Positions 1 to 7,169 of a stretch of DNA of 11,052 nucleotides are shown here, piece after piece. This DNA is from Flavobacteriales bacterium. Lineage in GTDB: Bacteria; Bacteroidota; Bacteroidia; Flavobacteriales_D; Cryomorphaceae. A program made the position numbers and the translations under genes. A model generated the notes under the pieces. It was not told the DNA's origin. It did no database searches and saw only the letters and a program-made list of their open reading frames with translations. The stretch lies in contig JAIVHQ010000019.1 in the NCBI GenBank assembly GCA_020200995.1, positions 1 to 11,052 of the forward strand, read 5' to 3'. Every line of letters begins with the position of its first letter. Positions within the stretch are counted from its first letter, which is position 1.

Positions 1-18
1 GTTAAAGACAGTCCCCGA

Positions 19-1008
19 TCAACGCTTCACAAACTTCTGCGCCGTCGAAGTGCCGTCAATTTGCAAAAGATACATCCCTGAGGCCAGCCCCGATACATCA
101 ATTCGATTTGCCGAAAGGACACCACTTGCCACTGCTGCGCCTGTGATGTTGACGATGCGGTAAGGCATCCCCGGCGTCAGGTCTCCGCGGAAAAATACCT
201 CATGCTGCGCGAGGGTCGGGAAAAGCTCGAAAGTGTGATCTTCATAGTCGATGACGGAAACGGTCTGCGATGAGAGTCGATACACCTGTCCTTCCGCAGG
301 AGTCCCGGACAAAGCAACGGGGCCCGGGTTGGGGCCATACAACTCGTCAAAATAATCTACGCTATTATCAAAACTTAAAAGCACAGGGGCTGCAGGATCG
401 CCGGCAATCGCTCCCCCGAAGTTGATATTGCCGGTCAGCTCGTCCGCACCGCCAAAAAAGTAAATAGGCGGACCCGGAAGATTTATGTAAGCCGAATTCG
501 GATTAACAATATTGCTCGGACCAAACCGAAATTCAAAAGCACCTCCCTGCTCATAAAACCACAACTGGAAATTGACACGGTTTTCTGCCGTCCCCGACGA
601 CAGCACTTCTTCAAGGAATGCGGCATCCTTGTACTGAATTTTCAGGATTCTGCTACCCACAGCGCCCTCAGTGACCCAAGAGATAATCGAAGGAGCCCCG
701 GGATCACCGGCGCCCGCAGAAGAATTCAATAAAGCACCGTAGCTCATGATATCAAGGGCGGTAGCCGAAATAGCCCCCCACTCTGCACCCACTCCGATTT
801 GCGATAAAGTCGTCATTTCTGCGCCACCAAAATCAAAGGTAAAATCCAATGCGATTTCAATCTCGGGAGCAAACCAGTTATCTTCGGCCAATACCTCTCC
901 ATCAGTTATTTCGAGGTAGTCGGCGGTGAAATGGGTGAGCTGATAGTCGCCCTGTGCGCCGAGCACCTTGCACATTAATAAAGCGGGCAAAATTAAAAGT
1001 GATTTCAT
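19..1008 (-). CDS. Secreted protein of unknown function with T9SS type A sorting domain
   Basis: A 329-residue exported protein. Residues 1-19 form a signal peptide (MKSLL, hydrophobic core, cleavage probably after LGA/Q). Residues 20-225 are a Gly/aromatic-rich, probably all-beta region with motifs GAEWG (74-78), ILKIQYKD (121-128), NFQLWFYE (146-153) and RFGPSN (161-166). I recall this pattern from many Bacteroidota surface proteins but know no biochemical role for it. Residues 259-329 resemble a type A sorting domain: FELFP, a GMPYRIVNITG strand, IDVSGLASGMYLLQI and a basic end KFVKR. The usual PNP motif is missing. The domain would direct passage through the T9SS pore and attachment or release at the surface. 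The gene is divergent from the protease at 1225 and is a close paralogue of the gene at 9982-10731. The ATG at 1006-1008 fits the signal peptide. Secretion is well supported; function is unknown. Confidence 0.88.
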   Translation of the reverse strand: MKSLLILPALLMCKVLGAQGDYQLTHFTADYLEITDGEVLAEDNWFAPEIEIALDFTFDFGGAEMTTLSQIGVGAEWGAISATALDIMSYGALLNSSAGAGDPGAPSIISWVTEGAVGSRILKIQYKDAAFLEEVLSSGTAENRVNFQLWFYEQGGAFEFRFGPSNIVNPNSAYINLPGPPIYFFGGADELTGNINFGGAIAGDPAAPVLLSFDNSVDYFDELYGPNPGPVALSGTPAEGQVYRLSSQTVSVIDYEDHTFELFPTLAQHEVFFRGDLTPGMPYRIVNITGAAVASGVLSANRIDVSGLASGMYLLQIDGTSTAQKFVKR

Positions 1009-1224
1009 AAAACAGTTTTATAAGGTTGATTAAATACGCGTTGTTATCAGATTGTTTGTGGGGTTTGAACGCTTAAATATATAAACAAGTCAGGAAGCGC
1101 ACAGCAATCAAACTGACCCATGTGCAGCAAAAGGTAAAAAAAGTCCACCCGGCGTGTTCACAATTTTCAATGGTCTTCGATAGGGGGGAGAAACAAATAA
1201 TTTGTGCTAACCCAAACCAATGTC
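1009..1224. promoter_or_regulatory. Divergent intergenic region between the secreted protein and protease genes
   Basis: This 216-base gap must hold promoters for both divergent genes. It is AT-rich near 1065-1090. On the minus strand, a TATATTTA-like box near 1074-1081 lies about 23 nt from an ATTG, a weak match to the Bacteroidota TTG/TAnnTTTG pattern. No good box was found for the plus-strand protease. Neither start has a Shine-Dalgarno sequence. Confidence 0.3.
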
Positions 1225-2937
1225 ATGAAAAAGATTTGTCCCGCCCTCATCACCCTCTTGATTTTCGGAGCAACCGGAGCAACAGCCCAGGAATCGGCGA
1301 TGCCGTATCCTAAGAAAAAAGCGGTATCGGCCCTGCCCGCCTCCACGAACGGAACCGATCCTGAGAGCGCCCTGCCTTTTCCGGAAAGGAGGAAGCCAAA
1401 AGGGGTACATTCACAAGCCGTTCCTGCACAAGACCAAATTCACAGCCCCGTTCGCTGGTATGCCATTGAAAATGCCGAGAAGACCGATTACTGGAGGCAT
1501 GTGAACACTGACCTCATTTGGCTGGAGCTCGAAACCGGGAGTGAATTGAGCGATGAAAATATAGCCGCTTTCACTGAAAAGTTTGACCTGACCGACCCCG
1601 TGAGTGAGAGCATGCACCCGCATTTGACCAAATTTTACGTATTCGAAAAACCGGGAACCACCGCCGAGCAGATCATTGCCATGGCCAAAGCAGCACGTGA
1701 GGTTCCCGGCATTTTTTTTCTCGAGCCTTCGGTGATTTACAAAGGGCACGACATTCCCAACGATCCGATGTGGAACCTGCAATGGGGGCCGTTTGCCATA
1801 TTTGCCGATGAGGCGTGGACTTACGGCGCACAAGGTGAGGGCAGCTTGAATGTCCTGGCCATTTTGGACGATGCGATTGACTGGATGCACGAAGACCTCT
1901 ACGACCAGGTGTGGTACGGCTACGATTACGGTTTTAACGACTGGGACCCCACCCCCGACGATGCCGTCCAGACCCACGGCACCCACGTGGCAGGCATCAT
2001 GTCGGCCGGTAATAATAACGGCGTGGGGATCGCCGGGATGTGCGCGGATACGGTGTACTTTGCCAAGGTGACGGACAACTCCTATTTTACCAACAATGGT
2101 AGCTACAGCAACGCGGCCATCGTCAATGCGATCTACGACATCGCCTCAATGGAGCGCGTATTTGCCATCAACCTAAGCCTGGGCGGCGGGGCGCCGAGCT
2201 CAGCAGATGAGATGGCCTACAATTTTGCATGGAACAGCGGAAAATTTCCCATTGCCGCGAGCGGAAATGAGTCAAACAGCCAAATATCATACCCTGCCGC
2301 CTACCCCGCATGCATGGCCGTGGGGGCGATCGGTACGAACGGTGAGGAGCTCTACCTCGCCTCCTATTCAAATTACGGAACACAGCAGGAGGTCACAGCG
2401 CCGGGTGGAGACATGGCCACGGGATACGGGATCGTTTCCACCATGCCGGGCAATCAATACGAGGCCATGGAGGGCACTTCCATGGCTTGCCCTCACGTGG
2501 CCGGCCTCGCGGGCCTGATGAAGTCATTGGCGCCGGAACTCACCAATGTTGAAATTCGCGATATGATCAACTCCACCTGCCTTGATCTCGGTGCGCCGGG
2601 CTGGGATAATGTTTACGGGTACGGCATGGTCAACGCCAAGCTCGCGCTGGATATGGCCCTCGGTGCGGGAGCGGTGTCGACCCGAAACAGCGAAGCCGAA
2701 TTGCACCTCAACCTCTACCCCAACCCGACAGCAGATGAATTGTGGGTGCAAAGCAAAAACAGGGATGCGAATGCCGTGCTGCAAATCTTTGACCTCAACG
2801 GGCGGCTTATTCTTAGCGACCGGGCCGTGGGCAATATTTTCTCAGTGGATGTGGGCCACCTGCCCGGCGGAATGTACGTGGTTCACCTCGTCGGCGACAA
2901 GGGGTACAGCACGGGAAGGTTTTTGAGGGCGAATTGA
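1225..2937 (+). CDS. Secreted subtilisin-like (S8 family) serine protease with T9SS sorting domain
   Basis: A 570-residue endopeptidase predicted to be exported by Sec and then T9SS. Residues 1-22 are a signal peptide ending ATA/Q. Residues 23-58 are Pro- and Lys-rich and contain a repeated motif (ESAMPYPKKK, ESALPFPERR). Residues about 75-172 look like a propeptide. The catalytic domain spans about 185-480: Asp215 in AILDDAID, His251 in THGTHVAGI, oxyanion Asn348 in AASGNES and Ser419 in GTSMACPHVAG. The usual DTG around the Asp is DDA here, but the triad is complete, so activity is expected. Residues 495-570 are a type A sorting domain with LYPNP, a QIFDLNGR strand, LPGGMYVVHL and a basic end. 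I chose the ATG at 1225 over the GTG at 1204 because it starts the signal peptide directly with MKK. Likely a nutrient-scavenging or surface-processing protease; substrate unknown. Confidence 0.95.
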   Translation: MKKICPALITLLIFGATGATAQESAMPYPKKKAVSALPASTNGTDPESALPFPERRKPKGVHSQAVPAQDQIHSPVRWYAIENAEKTDYWRHVNTDLIWLELETGSELSDENIAAFTEKFDLTDPVSESMHPHLTKFYVFEKPGTTAEQIIAMAKAAREVPGIFFLEPSVIYKGHDIPNDPMWNLQWGPFAIFADEAWTYGAQGEGSLNVLAILDDAIDWMHEDLYDQVWYGYDYGFNDWDPTPDDAVQTHGTHVAGIMSAGNNNGVGIAGMCADTVYFAKVTDNSYFTNNGSYSNAAIVNAIYDIASMERVFAINLSLGGGAPSSADEMAYNFAWNSGKFPIAASGNESNSQISYPAAYPACMAVGAIGTNGEELYLASYSNYGTQQEVTAPGGDMATGYGIVSTMPGNQYEAMEGTSMACPHVAGLAGLMKSLAPELTNVEIRDMINSTCLDLGAPGWDNVYGYGMVNAKLALDMALGAGAVSTRNSEAELHLNLYPNPTADELWVQSKNRDANAVLQIFDLNGRLILSDRAVGNIFSVDVGHLPGGMYVVHLVGDKGYSTGRFLRAN

Positions 2938-2985
2938 TTTTTTGCGGGGCGGCGAGGTGTTGTGTCTCGGTGTGCAGCGGGCAGG

Positions 2986-3015
2986 TTTGTGATCGCATTT
3001 CAAAAACTATATTTA
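2986..3015 (+). promoter_or_regulatory. Bacteroidota-type promoter for the deacetylase gene
   Basis: TTTG at 2986-2989, an 18-base spacer, then TATATTTA at 3008-3015. This matches the Bacteroidota primary-sigma pattern (-33 TTTG, -7 TAnnTTTG) with only the last base different. Transcription would begin around 3020-3025, at or after the possible TTG start at 3020, so the box favours the ATG at 3047. It also suggests the deacetylase is transcribed separately from the protease. This is a sequence match only. Confidence 0.5.
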
Positions 3016-3046
3016 TAAATTGCATCACAAAACCCCGCCCAAAACC

Positions 3047-4012
3047 ATGAATAAATCTCCCCGATTGCGCACCTTTTACAGCGACCGCATGAGCCTGACT
3101 TTTGAAAACGATAATTCCTCCCGCTCGCCGGAAAAACCTAAAAAACTCCTGGAGTTTTTGAAGCGTCATGGACTTTTTGAACACCTGGACATCGTTTCTG
3201 ATTTTGCGCCCTTCAGCCATGAAGATTTCTACATCGCCCACAAGAAAGACTATGTAGATTACTTCTTCTCGGACGAATTGCCCCAATCGTACCGCAGGCT
3301 GCTCGGGCTCACCTGGAGCAAGGCATTCGCGGAAACCACGCGCTACACCAATGCCTCGCTGTACAACGCCATCGCGCACAGCATTGCGCATCCGGAAGAG
3401 GTGGCTTTCAGTCCTTCGGGGGGCTATCACCACGCCACGCCGAGAAAGGGGGCTTTGTACTGCTCATTTTCGGGACAGGTGATCGCTTCCGCAAAAATAT
3501 ACCGCGAACAGGGGCTCAGCGGCTGCTACATCGACCTGGACGGACACCACGGCAACAGCATCGACAACAGCTACGGCTTTGTGCCCGACCTCGAAAAAGC
3601 CCTCCCGCCCGAGATTGGCAACATCAATATCGCCTCCACGCACGGGGTGTATCTCGCTGAATTACGAGAGAAACTCGATCTTCTGGAAAAGTACATCACC
3701 GATGGCAAGGTGCACTACATCGTGTTTTGCCACGGCGCCGACAGCCACGAGTGGGACGACCTGGGCCGGCAGCTGAGCACTGAGGAGTGGATCGAATGCT
3801 CGGAGCTCGTGTACGGTTTTGTGCACCGCATGCAGGTTAAGCTGCGAAAACAGATTCCGCTGACGCTTTGCCTTTTTGGCGGTTACCGCAAAGACGATTA
3901 CAACACTGTGCTCTCCCTCCACACCGCCGATCTAGTGAAATGCCTGAACATCCTCTGCGGAAAAGAAATTGAATACGAAGCCGTGGTGAAGGAGAAAGTG
4001 GTGGTAAAATAA
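3047..4012 (+). CDS. Histone deacetylase / acetylpolyamine amidohydrolase family protein
   Basis: A 321-residue zinc-dependent hydrolase of the arginase/deacetylase fold. The family removes acetyl or similar acyl groups from lysine side chains, polyamines or small molecules. The family motifs occur in order: GGYHHA (125-130, general-base His128/His129), IDLDGHHGN (162-170, metal ligands Asp165 and His167), GADSHEWDDLG (230-240, third metal ligand Asp232) and FGGY (277-280, catalytic Tyr280). All core residues are present, so it should be active. The N-terminal HPE motif of many relatives appears here as SPEKP (27-31). There is no signal peptide, so it is cytoplasmic, unlike its exported neighbours. 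The ATG at 3047 is preferred to the TTG at 3020, which falls at the predicted transcription start. It lies 109 bases after the protease and ends 37 bases from a convergent gene. Substrate cannot be told; AcuC-like activity is one option. Confidence 0.92.
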   Translation: MNKSPRLRTFYSDRMSLTFENDNSSRSPEKPKKLLEFLKRHGLFEHLDIVSDFAPFSHEDFYIAHKKDYVDYFFSDELPQSYRRLLGLTWSKAFAETTRYTNASLYNAIAHSIAHPEEVAFSPSGGYHHATPRKGALYCSFSGQVIASAKIYREQGLSGCYIDLDGHHGNSIDNSYGFVPDLEKALPPEIGNINIASTHGVYLAELREKLDLLEKYITDGKVHYIVFCHGADSHEWDDLGRQLSTEEWIECSELVYGFVHRMQVKLRKQIPLTLCLFGGYRKDDYNTVLSLHTADLVKCLNILCGKEIEYEAVVKEKVVVK

Positions 4013-4049
4013 ATGAGATCGGGGTGGTGGTGATTTGTAAAAATCCGTG

Positions 4050-4925
4050 CTACCTGACGATGAGTTTGTGCGCTGAATATTGCGAGCCGTTTTTCAGTTG
4101 CAATATATAAAGCCCCGTGCCCAGTCCGACAGATGAAGGATAAAACGACTGTCCCTTCTGCCAATTCCAGCGCGACAAGATGCGCCCGGCGGTGTCGTAA
4201 AGGACAGCTTCCGCAAAAGTCGCAGGGCCGAAAAGGCGGACACTCCCACCGCGATCGACGGGATTGGGTGCAATGTAGAGGGCACGCGCCTGGGTTTCAT
4301 CATCCGCAGACAAGCTGTTGAAGCAGCACGCCGGAGCTTCCGAATCCTGGTAGAGGATGCTTTCGCCCGAACGTGCGCATTGCAGATTGAGATACAGGTC
4401 AGTAGCGCAATTATCGACGCCGTATTCCAGTGGGCCTCGTGTAGAGCCAAAGCCCTCAATCCAATCAAATGCCCCGAAACGGATGCGCTTCCGCCAACCG
4501 CTGAGGGTTGGAACAGAATCCACGACAAATACTTCATAGGCTCCAAACTGATTAACGACGACTTTCCCTCCAACACCGCAAAACTCGGCGGGCATGAGGT
4601 CGCCGGGCTGCAGACTGAAGTCGTAAAGCAGCATCTCGTGATTTGCACCAGGGGTGCGGAAGTAGACTTGCTCTCCCTCCTGCCTGACATAGCCGGTCAG
4701 GGTAGGTATCTCGGGCATAAGATCATTACAACTAAAAAGGTAATAAATACTGCGATATGAAGTATCATTGATCAGGATCGACTCGGCGAGAAAACTTTCG
4801 GAAATGTAGCCGAAGTTGCTCAGAACATTCCAGCGGAGGCTGTCGGTATTCCAGTTTTGACCGAAGGCCGAGAGCCCCGTGAGGAGGGCAGCGGCGAGGG
4901 TAAAGTTTTTTACAATTCGACTCAT
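4050..4925 (-). CDS. Secreted protein of unknown function with T9SS type A sorting domain
   Basis: A 291-residue exported protein. Residues 1-22 form a signal peptide (MSRIVKN, hydrophobic AAALLTGLSAFG, cleavage before QN). Residues 23-205 are a body of unknown function with six cysteines (66, 116, 173, 183, 200, 201), which suggests disulfides outside the cytoplasm. The segment RIRFGAFDWIEGFGSTRGPL (147-166) resembles a WIEGxGS motif that I recall from many Bacteroidota T9SS cargo proteins, but I know no activity for it. Residues 217-291 are a type A sorting domain: APNP at 219-222, AVLYDTAGR, LGTGLYILQL and a basic end HKLIVR. The gene converges on the deacetylase with a 37-base gap, and no clear terminator is visible between them. 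The ATG at 4923-4925 starts the signal peptide directly. Role unknown; surface or secreted location is well supported. Confidence 0.87.
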   Translation of the reverse strand: MSRIVKNFTLAAALLTGLSAFGQNWNTDSLRWNVLSNFGYISESFLAESILINDTSYRSIYYLFSCNDLMPEIPTLTGYVRQEGEQVYFRTPGANHEMLLYDFSLQPGDLMPAEFCGVGGKVVVNQFGAYEVFVVDSVPTLSGWRKRIRFGAFDWIEGFGSTRGPLEYGVDNCATDLYLNLQCARSGESILYQDSEAPACCFNSLSADDETQARALYIAPNPVDRGGSVRLFGPATFAEAVLYDTAGRILSRWNWQKGQSFYPSSVGLGTGLYILQLKNGSQYSAHKLIVR

Positions 4926-5188
4926 AAAGCTGTGGTTAAATGATTTGCGCTCTCAATGTACGGTTTATTCCCTGACGGCAAAAAGCAAAAAAGAAGTTGG
5001 TATTGAAATGCTGAGGGGCGGTAATTGCTCCGGCACATCAGTCAGCCAATCAAAACATCGGCTTTCTTGGGCTTCACCGCGAGTATGGGTTCGAAAACCA
5101 TGTATTTGAGGATACATTTATCGGCCTTCGAAGCCGGTCTTGGTGTCAATGACAGGTGTGGATCATGATGGTCGACGGGACGAAGCAT
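4926..5188. other. Intergenic region between two T9SS cargo genes
   Basis: This 263-base gap separates two minus-strand genes and should hold the end of one transcript and the promoter of the next. A weak promoter candidate for the 4050-4925 gene reads, on the minus strand, TTTG at 4982-4979, 18 bases, then TACATTGA at 4960-4953 (two mismatches to TAnnTTTG). An imperfect hairpin centred on CTTCGAAG (about 5122-5136) has no T-tract, so it is not a convincing terminator. No small gene is apparent. Confidence 0.3.
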
Positions 5189-6139
5189 TCATTTCACTAC
5201 GACCACCTTCTCTCTGTACACCTGCCGGGAGCTGTGGGCGTGCACGGCATACATGCCCGAGGCGAGGGGAGGCATTTTAATGAATACCTCGTCAGTAGCC
5301 ATTGGATGGACTCGAAGTACCTCCCTGCCCTGAATATCGTACATACTCACTCTATTAATAAAAGTATTGGTAAAAAACCGAAGCGGATCTTGTCGCTGCA
5401 GCAAGCTTTGATGCAGGTTCACATATTCGGGTTCCGGCACATAATCCCAAAGCGGATCGTGAAGGGTTCTTATTTCATCCCTGTCCAGGGCTCTGCCATA
5501 TATGCGAATATCGTCTACCACTCCGAAGAAACGCCCTTTAAGAGGGTCGTCTGGAAATTCGATCATGGAAGACAGTATAAAGGAGGCTTCGCCCGTACTT
5601 ATAAAATCTATTACGCGTGCGAGTTTCAATTCTCCGTTAATGTACACCTTAACGGAATCATCGGCATGATAACACATGGCCAGGTGGTACCATTCACCGA
5701 GCTCAGGAACCACCCCCGTACTTACTTTCCAAAAATCAGATTCATACCAGATTTTAAAATCATTGCCCGTATCATCGATATAGAGGTTGATGTCTTGCCA
5801 TTCCTGCACATCGCTGAGGGAGAGCAAAAACATATCTGAAACTTCAGAAGCGAGGGCATCCGCTCTCAGCCACAGACTATAAGTCCATGCGGGTTCGCTC
5901 AGGGTAATAATGGGAGGGAAGAGGATGTAATCGCCGTCGCCGCGGAGTTTCAGTGCGGATTCCGGATTCCCGTTTCGGTCGAAGGTATACTCGCCAAAGG
6001 CAAGGGCGTGGTTTTCCTGTCCCGACGAATCGGCATCGGTACCTTTGAGTTGGTAATGGCCGATTAAATCGAGGTCGCTTTGGGCCATAGAACCTATGGT
6101 TGTGAATAAAACAAAGCTTAAAAGGGATAAGTTTTTCAC
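5189..6139 (-). CDS. Secreted LamG/concanavalin A-like domain protein with T9SS sorting domain
   Basis: A 316-residue exported protein. Residues 1-19 are a signal peptide (cleavage SMA/Q). Residues about 24-228 match the LamG-like jelly-roll fold: GHYQLKG start, DSSGQENHA (37-45), LKLRGDGDYILFP (63-75), TYSLWLRAD (86-94), EWYHLAMCY (149-157), KVYINGEL (164-171) and GVVDDIRIYGRALDRDEI (206-223). That last motif is the family's hallmark closing strand. Such domains usually bind glycans or proteins and lack catalytic residues, and none are evident here. Residues about 250-316 look like a divergent sorting domain without PNP: VSMYDIQGREV, LASGMYAVHA and a basic end REKVVVVK. The start codon is GTG at 6137-6139; a stop lies just upstream in frame and the signal peptide begins here. 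Likely a surface adhesin or binding protein; ligand unknown. Confidence 0.88.
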   Translation of the reverse strand: MKNLSLLSFVLFTTIGSMAQSDLDLIGHYQLKGTDADSSGQENHALAFGEYTFDRNGNPESALKLRGDGDYILFPPIITLSEPAWTYSLWLRADALASEVSDMFLLSLSDVQEWQDINLYIDDTGNDFKIWYESDFWKVSTGVVPELGEWYHLAMCYHADDSVKVYINGELKLARVIDFISTGEASFILSSMIEFPDDPLKGRFFGVVDDIRIYGRALDRDEIRTLHDPLWDYVPEPEYVNLHQSLLQRQDPLRFFTNTFINRVSMYDIQGREVLRVHPMATDEVFIKMPPLASGMYAVHAHSSRQVYREKVVVVK

Positions 6140-6488
6140 AGTCGATTTTTAGGGAGAAAATGCAGAAATTGTGCCGGTACCTTAAACGTAGTTAGATCTT
6201 GAACACTGATTGTCTTGAACTCAGTGCTACGGAGGAGGCGGGGGCAATGAAGTGAGGGGCGCGTCCACCTTCCCATTACCACCCGCCATTTGAACCATCA
6301 CAATTCGCAACATGCTATTTTTGCACCTAGCTGCGGTTCGCACCAACGTTAAACCCACCAGCCCTGTGCAAGATTCTATATCGATATGGTTGCCTTCTTT
6401 GCCCCTTTGGAGCAGCGGGACAACCCTGACCTGCCTGGCAAACCCGTGTAGCGGCGGACGCGAGGCCCGCCCGGGCGATATGCCTGAA
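6140..6488. other. Gene-free region with small palindromes
   Basis: I see no convincing gene in these 349 bases. A minus-strand frame stays open here but has low-complexity ends and runs antisense into coding sequence in the wrong frame. Visible structure: a direct repeat TCTTGAAC (6197-6204 and 6213-6220) overlapping an inverted CACTGA/TCAGTG pair (6204-6209, 6221-6226); the palindrome ATATCGATAT (6378-6387); and a GC-rich stretch with GGCGG/CCGCC (6453-6457, 6467-6471) and the palindrome CGCCCGGGCG (6468-6477). The last lies just after the ATPase stop on the minus strand and could help end the operon transcript, but it has no T-tract. Part of the region must also hold the promoter of the LamG gene; a weak TACGTTTA box is near 6184-6191. 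Confidence 0.4.
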
Positions 6489-7166
6489 TTAAGGCGATAT
6501 AATTCTGCCGTCTTCCATTTCAATAATGCGGTCTGTTTTTTTGGCGAAGTCGAGGTCGTGGGTGACAATGAGCAAGGACAACTGCCCCGATGCGCTGAGG
6601 TCTTTGAAAATATTGAAAACGTTCTCAGAGTTTTTGCTGTCGAGGTTGCCGGTGGGCTCATCGCCCATGATGATGACGGGATCGTTGATCAATGCCCGGG
6701 CAATGGCCACGCGCTGCTTTTCACCGCCCGAAATCATGTTGGCCTTTTTGTGGGCGTCCTTTTCAATTCCCAGCAATCTGAGTTTTTCCAGGGCAACATT
6801 TCGAATTTGCTGCTCTGATCTGATACCAAGTTTTCGGGCGGGTAGCATCACGTTTTCGAGCACCGTAAACTCAGACAAGAGGTAGTGAAACTGGAATACA
6901 AATCCGATTTTTTCATTTCTGATCCGTGCCAGGTCATTTGCCGGAAGGCCTGTGCATCGGTTCCCGTCAATTTTAAGCTCTCCCTCGTAATCCGTATCCA
7001 TGGTGGAGAGGATGTAGAGGAGCGTGGACTTGCCACAGCCCGACTTGCCCATGATGGATACGAATTCGCCCTGCTCAATACCAAAGCTGATGTCTTTGAG
7101 CACGTGGTAATCGACCGGCTGGTGGAAGTGCTTATTGATCTGATATGCCTCAATTGCGTTGGCCAT
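6489..7166 (-). CDS. ABC transporter ATP-binding protein (LolD/MacB/DevA type)
   Basis: A 225-residue cytoplasmic ATPase that powers the permease encoded just before it. All ABC motifs are present: Walker A GKSGCGKST (40-48), Q-loop FVFQFHYLLSEFT (89-101, Gln92), signature ISGGEKQR (145-152), Walker B VIIMGDEPTGNLD (164-176) and switch His203 in VTHD. The Q-loop LLxxxT form and the DEPTGNLD box place it in the LolD/MacB/FtsE/DevA branch, which works with FtsX-type permeases and moves lipids, lipoproteins, toxins or peptides outward rather than importing nutrients. Length fits that branch. Its ATG lies 3 bases after the permease stop, so the two are surely co-transcribed, and no Shine-Dalgarno is needed. 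It is the last gene of the operon (adaptor, permease, ATPase). The substrate cannot be inferred. Confidence 0.95.
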   Translation of the reverse strand: MANAIEAYQINKHFHQPVDYHVLKDISFGIEQGEFVSIMGKSGCGKSTLLYILSTMDTDYEGELKIDGNRCTGLPANDLARIRNEKIGFVFQFHYLLSEFTVLENVMLPARKLGIRSEQQIRNVALEKLRLLGIEKDAHKKANMISGGEKQRVAIARALINDPVIIMGDEPTGNLDSKNSENVFNIFKDLSASGQLSLLIVTHDLDFAKKTDRIIEMEDGRIISP

Positions 7167-7169
7167 GGT

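Noticed and set aside
1204..1224. GTG start for the protease, 7 codons upstream
   Set aside because: The ATG at 1225 begins a textbook signal peptide; the added residues only weaken it.
1411..1986. Minus-strand open frame inside the protease gene
   Set aside because: Antisense to a clear S8 protease; no family motifs.
3020..3046. TTG start for the deacetylase
   Set aside because: It falls at the predicted transcription start of a good promoter, and the ATG at 3047 keeps the whole domain.
2813..3433. Minus-strand open frame across the protease-deacetylase junction
   Set aside because: Overlaps two well-supported genes and has no recognisable features.
3983..4012. Deacetylase C-terminus KEKVVVK resembling the LamG protein end REKVVVVK
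   Set aside because: The deacetylase has no signal peptide or sorting-domain strands, so the likeness is taken as chance.
5156..5839. Plus-strand open frame inside the LamG gene
   Set aside because: Antisense to a protein with signal peptide, LamG motifs and sorting domain; its own product lacks motifs.
6227..6661. Minus-strand open frame across the gene-free region into the ATPase
   Set aside because: Out of frame with the ATPase, ends in a proline run from GC-rich sequence, no family resemblance I can support.
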